Below, one piece after another: positions 6,094-11,985 of a DNA stretch of 11,985 nt. The stretch's first letter is position 1, and every line of letters begins with the position of its first letter. The notes under the pieces were generated by a model, which did not search any database, was not told the DNA's origin, and was given only the letters and a program-made list of their open reading frames with translations. Origin of the DNA: CADDZP01 sp035948135 (GTDB lineage Bacteria > Actinomycetota > Acidimicrobiia > Acidimicrobiales > AC-14); assembly GCA_035948135.1 (NCBI GenBank), contig DASZJL010000101.1, forward strand, positions 1-11,985. Reading direction: 5' to 3'. The position numbers were made by a program, and so were the translations under genes.

Positions 6094-7269
6094 ATGGAAC
6101 TTGCCCTGACCCCCGAGCAGCAGGCCCTCCAGCAGGAGCTGCGGGAGTACTTCGCCAAGATCGTCACCCCCGAGATCGAGGAGGAGATGGCGACGGGGGA
6201 GATGGGCGGCCCGAAGTCCAAAGAGGCCATCCGCCAGATGGGCAAGGACGGCTGGCTCGGCATCGGCTGGCCCAAGGAGTACGGCGGCCAGGACCGCACC
6301 GCCATCGAGCAGTTCATCTTCTACGACGAGTCGTTCCGGGCCGGCGCCCCCGTGCCGATGCTCTCGATGAACTCGGTGGCGCCGACGATCATGCAGTTCG
6401 GCACCGACGAGCAGAAGAAGGAGTTCCTGCCCAAGATCCTGGCCGGTGAGATCCAGTTCGCCATCGGCTACACCGAACCGGGCTCCGGCACCGACCTCGC
6501 CAGTCTGCGCACGAAGGCCGTGCGTGACGGCGACGAGTGGGTGATCAACGGCCAGAAAGTGTTCACGTCGATCGCCGACTTCGCTGACTACGTGTGGCTG
6601 GCCTGCCGCACCGATCCCGACGCGCCGAAGCACAAGGGGATCTCCATGATCCTCGTGCCGACGAGCGCCCCGGGATTCAAGGTCACCCCGATCAAGATCA
6701 TGGGCGGGGCGGCCACCAACGCCACGTACTACGAGGACGTGCGCGTGCCGGTCACCAACCTGGTCGGCGAGCTCAACCGGGGCTGGGACCTCATCGTCAA
6801 CCAGCTCAACCGTGAGCGAGTGGCGCTGGCCCCGCCGGGCATGGCCGAGCGCCAGTACCAGGGCGTGCTCAAGTGGGCCAAGGAGACCAGGCTTCCCGGG
6901 TCCTCGCTCCGGGTGATCGACCAGCAATGGGTGCAGGTCAACCTGGCCCGGGTGAAGGCCAAGCTCGAGTACCTCAAGCTGATCAACTGGCAGGTCGCCT
7001 GGCAGGCCGACAACGGCATCCTCGATGTCGCCGCGTCCTCGGCCACGAAGGTGTTCGGTACCGAGTTCTTCTGCGAGGCCTACCGCCTGCTGCTCGAGAT
7101 CATGGGCCCCCGCGGAACGCTGAAGCGCGGCTCGCCCGAAGCCCTGCTGCGCGGCGGCCTCGAGCGCGCTTACCAGGGCACGCTGATCCTCACCTTCGGG
7201 GGCGGCACCAACGAGGTCCAGCGCGACCTCATCGCCGTCTTCGGCCTCAAGATGCCCAGGAGCTTGTAA
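6094..7269 (+). CDS. fadE26: Acyl-CoA dehydrogenase FadE26/ChsE4-like, catalytic subunit of a two-subunit steroid enzyme
   Basis: This 391-residue flavoprotein subunit would introduce the alpha-beta double bond into a steroid side-chain CoA thioester. It keeps the flavin/substrate loop GYTEPGSGTD (125-134) and the C-terminal segment TFGGGTNEVQRD (368-379). The usual C-terminal catalytic glutamate (as in YEGT of medium-chain enzymes) is glycine. Glu241 in NRERVALA matches the alternative helix position, the catalytic Glu247 reported for M. tuberculosis ChsE4 as I recall it. The RxQF flavin-contact motif is absent; that stretch reads TRLPGSSLRVIDQQW (265-279). This is typical of alpha2beta2 ChsE enzymes with one flavin site per heterodimer. 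The frame stays open upstream to 5899, but the family N-terminus MELALTPEQQ and GGAG at 6081-6084 select the ATG at 6094. A 4-base gap leads to its partner. Confidence 0.94.
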   Translation: MELALTPEQQALQQELREYFAKIVTPEIEEEMATGEMGGPKSKEAIRQMGKDGWLGIGWPKEYGGQDRTAIEQFIFYDESFRAGAPVPMLSMNSVAPTIMQFGTDEQKKEFLPKILAGEIQFAIGYTEPGSGTDLASLRTKAVRDGDEWVINGQKVFTSIADFADYVWLACRTDPDAPKHKGISMILVPTSAPGFKVTPIKIMGGAATNATYYEDVRVPVTNLVGELNRGWDLIVNQLNRERVALAPPGMAERQYQGVLKWAKETRLPGSSLRVIDQQWVQVNLARVKAKLEYLKLINWQVAWQADNGILDVAASSATKVFGTEFFCEAYRLLLEIMGPRGTLKRGSPEALLRGGLERAYQGTLILTFGGGTNEVQRDLIAVFGLKMPRSL

Positions 7270-7273
7270 GCAC

Positions 7274-8380
7274 GTGGACTTTTCATTCTCGGAAGAACAG
7301 CAGGAGATCCAGAAGCTGGCCGCCCAGATCCTGGGCGACAAGGTCACCCACGAGCGTCTCAAGGAGATGGAGGCGTCACCTGAGTGGTTCGACCGCGATC
7401 TGTGGGCCGAGCTGGCCAAGGCCGGCCTGGTCGGCATCGCCCTGCCCACCGACGTCGGTGGCGGCGGCTTCGGCATCCTCGAGGCCGCCCTCGTGCTCGA
7501 GGAGATCGGGCGCACGGTTGCGCCCGTGCCGTACTTCCCGACCGTCGTGCTCGGTGCGATGCCCATCGCCGAGTTCGGAAGCGACGAGCAGCGCAAGCGC
7601 TTCCTGCCCGGCGTGGCCGACGGTGAGACGTTCCTCACCGCCGCCCTCATCGAGGAGCTCAACACCGATCCGTTGTCGCCCGGCACCGTCGCCGTCGCCA
7701 AGCCCGACGCCAGCAAGTGGGGCCTCACCGGCACCAAGATGATGGTGCCCGCCGCCCACCTGGCGTCGGCGATCGTCGTGCCCACCGCGAACGGTGTCTT
7801 CCTGGTCGACCCCAAGGGTGCGGGCGTCGAGCTCGAGCGCCTGATCACGACGAGCGGCGAGCCGCAGTTCAAGGTGACGCTGAACGACGCCGAGGGCGAG
7901 CCGCTCGGCGACCCCGCGCAAGGTGCGGCGATCACCGAGTGGATCGTGCAGCGGGCCACTGCGGCCCTGTGCGCCATCCAGCTCGGCGTCTGCGAGCAGG
8001 CCCTGAAGATGACCGCCGAGTACACGTCGACCAGGGAGCAGTTCGAGCGCCCGCTCGCCGCCTTTCAGGCTGTGGCCCAGCGGGCGGCCGACGCCTACAT
8101 CGACACCGAGGGTGTGCGCCTCACAGCGTGGCAGGCGGTATGGCGCCTGGGCGAGGGCCTGCCGGCGGCGGATGAGATCGCGGTCGCCAAGTTCTGGGCG
8201 GCCGAGGGCGGCCAGCGCGTCGTGCACGCCGCCCAGCACCTCCACGGCGGCATCGGCGTCGACGTCGACTACCCGCTGCACCGCTACTTCCTCTGGGCCA
8301 AGCAGTGCGAGCTCACCCTCGGCTCGGCGACGCCCCAACTGGTGAAGCTCGGCCAGTCCCTCGCCGACCAGCCGGTCTAG
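7274..8380 (+). CDS. fadE27: Acyl-CoA dehydrogenase FadE27/ChsE5-like, partner subunit
   Basis: A 368-residue acyl-CoA dehydrogenase-fold protein, near the length I recall for FadE27. It keeps the flavin-contact motif REQFERPLAAFQAVAQR (254-270) and QHLHGGIGVDVDYPLHRYF (321-339). It lacks the TEPGSGTD-type loop (the equivalent stretch near 122-145 is LTAALIEELNTD and following) and has no glutamate at the helix position where the partner has Glu241 (VQRATAALC, 225-233). These losses mirror what the FadE26-like subunit retains. That matches the known ChsE4-ChsE5 arrangement: a heterotetramer with half the active sites, acting on cholesterol-derived acyl-CoAs of several side-chain lengths. GTG at 7274 is the start, because MDFSFSEEQQ is the expected N-terminus and AGGAG lies at 7258-7262. 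The stop abuts the next ATG. Confidence 0.93.
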   Translation: MDFSFSEEQQEIQKLAAQILGDKVTHERLKEMEASPEWFDRDLWAELAKAGLVGIALPTDVGGGGFGILEAALVLEEIGRTVAPVPYFPTVVLGAMPIAEFGSDEQRKRFLPGVADGETFLTAALIEELNTDPLSPGTVAVAKPDASKWGLTGTKMMVPAAHLASAIVVPTANGVFLVDPKGAGVELERLITTSGEPQFKVTLNDAEGEPLGDPAQGAAITEWIVQRATAALCAIQLGVCEQALKMTAEYTSTREQFERPLAAFQAVAQRAADAYIDTEGVRLTAWQAVWRLGEGLPAADEIAVAKFWAAEGGQRVVHAAQHLHGGIGVDVDYPLHRYFLWAKQCELTLGSATPQLVKLGQSLADQPV

Positions 8381-9973
8381 ATGGAGTTCAACCTCGCCGA
8401 CATCTTCGAGTCGATCGTCGACGTCGTCGCCGACCGGGAGGCCATCGTCTGTGACGACGACCGGCTGACCTACGCCCAGCTCGAGGAGCGGGCCAACCGG
8501 CTGGGTCATCACCTCCAGGAGAACGGTGTCGCGCCCGGCCAGCACGTCGGCGTGCAGCTCTACAACAGCGTCGAGTACCTGACGACCGCCGTCGCCTGCC
8601 TGAAGATCAGGGCCGTCCCGGTCAACGTCAACTACCGCTACGTCGAAGAGGAGCTCGCCTACCTCTACAACGACGCCGACCTGGTGGCGCTCGTCGTGCA
8701 CCGCGAGCTCGCGAGCCGGGCTGCCAAGGTCCGGACCGAGAAGCTGCGCCACGCCGTGGTCGTCGACGAGGACAGCGGTGCCGACCTCGGGGGGCTTGAC
8801 GCCGTGCCGTGGGAGGAGGCGCTGGCGAAGGGCTCGCCCGACCGCCAGTTCGCACCGCGGTCGGCCGACGACCTCTACATCATCTACACCGGCGGCACCA
8901 CGGGCATGCCCAAGGGCGTGATGTGGCGCCAGGAGGACATCTTCTTCTCGGGTATGGGCGGCGGCGACCCGGCCGGACAGCCCGCCGAGCGCCCTGAGCA
9001 GATAGCCGGGCAGGCGTCGTCGCGGGAGCCGAGCGCCACCTTCCCGATGGCGCCGCTCATGCACGGCGCCGCGCAACTGGCGTCGTTCATCTGCTTCCAC
9101 TGGGGCGGCAAGGTGTGCCTCCAGCACAAATACGAGCCCAAGGCCGCGCTCCGCCTGATCGAGCGGGAGAAGGTGAACACCGTCAGCCTGGTAGGCGACG
9201 CCATGGCCCGTCCCCTCGCCGACGCCCTCGACGAGCCCGGTGCCGACTACGACCTCTCGTCCCTCATCGTCGTCAGCTCGGCGGGCGCCGTCTTCTCCGA
9301 CACCGTGCGCGACCAGCTCAAGAAGCACCTGCCGAACATCTTCCTGGTCGACGCCTATGGGGCGTCCGAGACCGGCCACCAGGGCACGATGGCGGCCGAG
9401 TCCAGCCCCGAAAAGGGCCTGCGCTTCACGATGAACGAGAACACCGCCGTGCTCGACGACGATCTCAAGCCCATCGAGCCCGGGTCGGGCGTCGTCGGCC
9501 GCGTCGCCCTCAAGGGCCACGTCCCCCTCGGCTACTACAACGATCCTGAGAAGACCGCGACCACGTTCAAGGAGATCGGCGGCCAGCGCTGGGTGCTGCC
9601 CGGCGACATGGCCACCGTCGAGACCGACGGCACCGTCCTCGTCTTCGGCCGGGGCTCGGTGTGCATCAACTCGGGCGGCGAAAAGGTCTACCCCGAGGAG
9701 GTCGAGGCCGCCCTCAAGAGCCACCCCGAGGTCTTCGACGCCGTCGTCGTTGGCGTCAAAGACGCGAAGTGGGGCGAGCGGGTGACGGCGCTCGTGCAGG
9801 CCCGCCCGGGCCGCACGCCCGCCCCCGACGACATCGCGGCCCACTGCCGCACCAAGGTCGCGGGCTACAAGGTGCCCCGCCAGATCTACTTGCTGGACGA
9901 ATTGGTGCGGTCGCCGAGCGGCAAGGCCGACTATCCGTGGGCTAGGAAGACGGCAGCCGACCTGAGCACCTAG
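8381..9973 (+). CDS. fadD19: Steroid side-chain acyl-CoA synthetase, FadD19-like
   Basis: A 530-residue AMP-forming ligase. FadD19 attaches CoA to C26 sterol acids (3-oxo-cholestenoate and relatives), and in Rhodococcus it is needed for C-24-branched sterols. Visible motifs are the N-terminal DDRLTYAQLEERANRLGHHL (27-46), the P-loop YTGGTTGMPKGVMWRQEDI (169-187), SLVGDAMARPLADAL, YGASETGHQG, the LPGDMATVETDG region, GRGSVCINSGGEKVYPEEVE, and a C-terminal SPSGKADYPWA with catalytic Lys515. GTTGxPKGVMWRxEDI and SINSGGEKVYPEEVEAAL-type blocks are what I recall of M. tuberculosis FadD19, closer than FadD17, which follows fadE26-fadE27 there. ATG abuts the FadE27-like stop with no clear ribosome site, suggesting coupled translation. 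The reaction class is secure; the exact substrate is inferred from family and operon. Confidence 0.92.
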   Translation: MEFNLADIFESIVDVVADREAIVCDDDRLTYAQLEERANRLGHHLQENGVAPGQHVGVQLYNSVEYLTTAVACLKIRAVPVNVNYRYVEEELAYLYNDADLVALVVHRELASRAAKVRTEKLRHAVVVDEDSGADLGGLDAVPWEEALAKGSPDRQFAPRSADDLYIIYTGGTTGMPKGVMWRQEDIFFSGMGGGDPAGQPAERPEQIAGQASSREPSATFPMAPLMHGAAQLASFICFHWGGKVCLQHKYEPKAALRLIEREKVNTVSLVGDAMARPLADALDEPGADYDLSSLIVVSSAGAVFSDTVRDQLKKHLPNIFLVDAYGASETGHQGTMAAESSPEKGLRFTMNENTAVLDDDLKPIEPGSGVVGRVALKGHVPLGYYNDPEKTATTFKEIGGQRWVLPGDMATVETDGTVLVFGRGSVCINSGGEKVYPEEVEAALKSHPEVFDAVVVGVKDAKWGERVTALVQARPGRTPAPDDIAAHCRTKVAGYKVPRQIYLLDELVRSPSGKADYPWARKTAADLST

Positions 9974-9976
9974 ACA

Positions 9977-9984
9977 AGAAGGAG
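9977..9984 (+). promoter_or_regulatory. Ribosome binding site before the esterase gene
   Basis: AGAAGGAG lies 5 bases before the ATG at 9990, in the 16-base gap after the fadD19-like stop. This is the only junction in the operon with a near-consensus Shine-Dalgarno sequence between genes rather than inside the preceding gene. It sets the esterase start. Confidence 0.75.
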
Positions 9985-9989
9985 CCCGC

Positions 9990-10922
9990 ATGGCCCTCGA
10001 CCCGAGCGTCGAACTGCTGCTGTCCGCCATGGACCAGGGAGGCCAAGGCAGCCTCAGCGAGATGGGCGTCGAGCAGGCCCGGGCCATGATCGAGCAGTTC
10101 GACACGATCGCGGGCGGCGACCGCGTCGACCTGCCCCGCGTCGAGGACCTGAGCGCTCCCGGTCCTGCGAGCGACATCCCGCTGCGGCTGTACTCGCCGG
10201 CGGCCGAGGCCTTGCTGCCTGTCGTCGTCTACTTCCACGGGGGCGGCTGGGTGATCGGCAACATCCAGAGCCACGACAACATCTGCCGGAAGCTGGCCCG
10301 CGACAGCAACGCCACCGTGATCAGCGTCGACTACCGGCTGGCGCCCGAGCACGTGTTCCCGTGCGCGGTCGAGGACTGCCACGCGGTCACCAAGTGGATC
10401 GCCGAGAACGCCCAGCAGCTGAAGGTCGACGGCGCCCGTCTCGCGGTAGCGGGCGACAGTGCGGGTGGCAACCTCACCGCTGTCACGTCGTTGGTCGCCC
10501 GCGATCGGGGCGGCCCCACGATCGCGTTCCAGCTCATGGTGTATCCCGTCGTCGACGGCATGATGAGCTTCCCCTCGGTCAAGGAGAACGCCGAGGGCTA
10601 CCTGCTCACCGCGGCCGACATGGCCTGGTTCTACGACCACTACGCGCCGCCGGACGTCGACCGCAAGAACCCGTTGCTGTCGCCTCTCTACGCACCCGAC
10701 CTCAGCGGGCTCCCGCCGGCGCTGGTGATCACCGCCGAGTACGACCCCCTGCGCGACGAAGGGGAGGCCTACGCCGACGCGCTGCAGCAAGCCGGCGTCG
10801 AGGCGCGCTCCAGCCGCTACGACGGGATGATCCACGGCTTCTTCGGGCTCGACGCCGTCGTGCCGGCCGCGGCGCCGGCGATGGAAGAGGCGGCTGCCGC
10901 CCTCAAGTACTGGTTGAAGTAG
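9990..10922 (+). CDS. HSL-family (family IV) alpha/beta-hydrolase esterase
   Basis: A 310-residue hydrolase of the hormone-sensitive-lipase family. The oxyanion-hole motif HGGGW is at 83-87. The nucleophile elbow GDSAGG places Ser157, the acid is Asp252 in EYDPLRDEG, and the base is His282 in DGMIHGFF. The VDYRLAPEHVFP block (113-124) is typical of the family. All catalytic residues are intact and length is normal. There is no signal peptide or membrane segment, so it should be cytoplasmic. Position in the operon suggests hydrolysis of sterol esters, lactones or another ester met during sterol use, but the substrate cannot be read from sequence. The last G of its stop codon is the first base of the following gene's GTG. 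Confidence 0.94.
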   Translation: MALDPSVELLLSAMDQGGQGSLSEMGVEQARAMIEQFDTIAGGDRVDLPRVEDLSAPGPASDIPLRLYSPAAEALLPVVVYFHGGGWVIGNIQSHDNICRKLARDSNATVISVDYRLAPEHVFPCAVEDCHAVTKWIAENAQQLKVDGARLAVAGDSAGGNLTAVTSLVARDRGGPTIAFQLMVYPVVDGMMSFPSVKENAEGYLLTAADMAWFYDHYAPPDVDRKNPLLSPLYAPDLSGLPPALVITAEYDPLRDEGEAYADALQQAGVEARSSRYDGMIHGFFGLDAVVPAAAPAMEEAAAALKYWLK

Positions 10923-11863
10923 TGGAAGGCGTCGATCGCCTGCGGGAGGCGGCGCTTGCTCTACGCGCCGCGGTGGACGACGAGCGGCTCGTGTTGCCCT
11001 TCGACGACGAGCAGGAGCGCCGCAACTGGATGTACTGGCCTGCGACCCGACAGGGCGTGGCGTTCTCGGACCTCACGTCCGAGCAGCAACAGCTGGCGTA
11101 CGGGGTGGTGGCCGCCGTGCTCAGCCTGCCGGCCTACGCCAAGGTCACGACGATCATCGGCTTGGAAGAGGTCCTGCGGGAGATGGAGCTCGGCGGCCGC
11201 GGCCGCCGCCGTCCCGACGGTCTTCCGCGTGATCCGACCAAGTACTACACGACGCTGTTCGGCGACCCTGCGGGCGACGGACCTTGGGGGTGGCGCTTCG
11301 AGGGCCACCACGTCTCGCTCCACGTCACGGTCGTCGACGGTGAGGTGGCATCGACTCCGTGTTTCTTCGGCAGCAACCCGGCCGAGGTGCGGCACGGCGA
11401 CCGGGTGATCCTGCGGCCCCTTGCCGAGGAGGAAGACACCGCTCGGGCGCTGATCGAGTCGCTGTCCGATCCGCACCGGCGACGGGCGCTGATCGACGAC
11501 CGGGCTCCCGACGACATTCTCACCTTCAACTCGCCTCGGGTAGAGGCCGACTTGGAGGGCGGCGTCGCCGTCGAGGACCTCACCGGCGAATCACGAGCGA
11601 TCGTCGATGCGCTCGTCGACCTCCACGTCGATCGCGTGACGCTCCCCGTCGAGATCGACACGCGTGGTCTCCACTTCGCGTGGGCCGGTTCGCCCGAGCG
11701 ATGCCGACACCACTACTACCGGCTGGCCGGACCCCGCTTCCTCATCGAGTACGACAACACCCAGAACGAAGCCAACCACGCCCACTCCGTCTGGCGCGAC
11801 CCCGGCAACGACTTCGGCGACGACCTCCTCCGCCGTCACCTGGCCGAGGATCACGGCCCTTGA
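10922..11863 (+). CDS. DUF3500 family protein, function unknown
   Basis: A 313-residue protein that resembles the DUF3500 family, for which I know no established activity. Recognisable blocks are PWGWRFEGHHVSLHVT (121-136) and IEYDNTQNEANHAHSVWRDP (275-294). Clustered histidines in these two conserved blocks (His129, His130, His134; His286, His288) make a metal or ligand site plausible, which is inference. No signal peptide or membrane helix is seen. The GTG at 10922 overlaps the esterase stop by one base; the frame is open further upstream, but only inside the esterase gene. Later in-frame starts (GTG 10973, ATG 11030) would cut the N-terminal helix and the RNWMYWP block (34-40). It is the last gene of the operon and is followed by a hairpin. 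The co-directional overlap suggests a role linked to the esterase or to sterol catabolism. Confidence 0.85.
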   Translation: MEGVDRLREAALALRAAVDDERLVLPFDDEQERRNWMYWPATRQGVAFSDLTSEQQQLAYGVVAAVLSLPAYAKVTTIIGLEEVLREMELGGRGRRRPDGLPRDPTKYYTTLFGDPAGDGPWGWRFEGHHVSLHVTVVDGEVASTPCFFGSNPAEVRHGDRVILRPLAEEEDTARALIESLSDPHRRRALIDDRAPDDILTFNSPRVEADLEGGVAVEDLTGESRAIVDALVDLHVDRVTLPVEIDTRGLHFAWAGSPERCRHHYYRLAGPRFLIEYDNTQNEANHAHSVWRDPGNDFGDDLLRRHLAEDHGP

Positions 11864-11879
11864 CAGAGCCGCTGCGTTC

Positions 11880-11920
11880 TGGCGGTCGTGGGTGTGCCTA
11901 TACGACGCCTACGACCGCCA
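11880..11920. terminator. Inverted repeat between converging genes, probable bidirectional terminator
   Basis: A perfect 10-bp repeat, TGGCGGTCGT at 11880-11889 and ACGACCGCCA at 11911-11920, extends inward to about 16 pairs, including two G-U pairs (11890-11895 with 11905-11910). The loop is about 9 bases. It lies 17 bases after the DUF3500 stop and 12 bases beyond the end of the apparent minus-strand gene, a natural place to end transcription from both sides. There is no T-run. Confidence 0.6.
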
Positions 11921-11931
11921 AATGGAGGTGC

Positions 11932-11985
11932 TCAGCCGTCGAAGCCGAGTTCCTTGCGCAGCTCGTCGAGGTCGCGGCGTAGGGC
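11932..11985 (-). CDS. C-terminal end of a minus-strand gene (rest outside window)
   Basis: Read on the minus strand from the window edge, the frame gives ALRRDLDELRKELGFDG and then TGA. The charged, helix-like ending and G/C-rich third codon positions look like real coding sequence, and the stop is followed by a hairpin. Only 17 residues are visible, so no family can be named. A chance open frame of this length in GC-rich DNA is quite possible. Confidence 0.45.
   Translation of the reverse strand, partial: ALRRDLDELRKELGFDG

Noticed and set aside
4620..6317. Minus-strand open frame of 565 codons opposite the ltp genes
   Set aside because: No family features; composition is that of antisense GC-rich coding DNA.
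7376..10177. Minus-strand open frame of 933 codons opposite the FadE27- and FadD19-like genes
   Set aside because: It spans three convincing plus-strand genes and shows no recognisable domain; long antisense frames are expected at this GC content.
11359..11982. Plus-strand open frame of 207 codons over the DUF3500 end and right edge
   Set aside because: Mostly an Arg/Pro-rich shadow of the DUF3500 gene, and it runs through the hairpin and the likely minus-strand gene end.

Overview
The window looks like a chromosomal segment of a high-GC actinomycete-type bacterium. The strong G/C preference at third codon positions, the GTG starts, the dense same-strand gene packing and the steroid-catabolism gene families all point to Actinobacteria. 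I cannot assign a genus from the sequence. No mobile elements, tRNAs, rRNAs or CRISPR arrays are visible.

Layout. (1) Bases 2-1270 hold the 3' part of a copper amine oxidase gene that enters from upstream. (2) Bases 1271-1383 form a regulatory gap with a strong hairpin and, just before the next ATG, a palindrome matching the published KstR operator pattern TNNAACNNGTTNNA. KstR is the TetR-family repressor of sterol catabolism in mycobacteria and rhodococci. (3) Bases 1384-11863 carry ten tightly packed plus-strand genes that look like one operon: an acyl-CoA synthetase, two tandem DUF35 proteins, Ltp4-like and Ltp3-like thiolase-fold proteins, a FadE26/FadE27-like (ChsE4/ChsE5) acyl-CoA dehydrogenase pair, a FadD19-like acyl-CoA synthetase, an HSL-family esterase, and a DUF3500 protein. 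(4) After a second hairpin, the last 54 bases appear to be the C-terminal end of a gene on the minus strand.

How the genes work together. The set fits sterol side-chain breakdown, probably of C-24-branched sterols. FadD19-type ligase activates the C26 acid with CoA. The two-subunit ChsE4/ChsE5-type dehydrogenase makes the enoyl-CoA. After a hydration step whose enzyme is not in this window, the DUF35/Ltp proteins would cleave a C-C bond by retro-aldol chemistry. Both Ltp proteins lack the thiolase cysteine and histidine, which supports lyase rather than thiolase chemistry. The first ligase, the esterase and the DUF3500 protein have no firm step; the esterase could release sterols from esters.

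Most novel-looking points: the split DUF35 pair in which one partner has lost its zinc ribbon beside two non-thiolase Ltp proteins; the DUF3500 gene of unknown function coupled to a sterol operon; and the KstR-like operator placed so that the operon's first mRNA may be almost leaderless.
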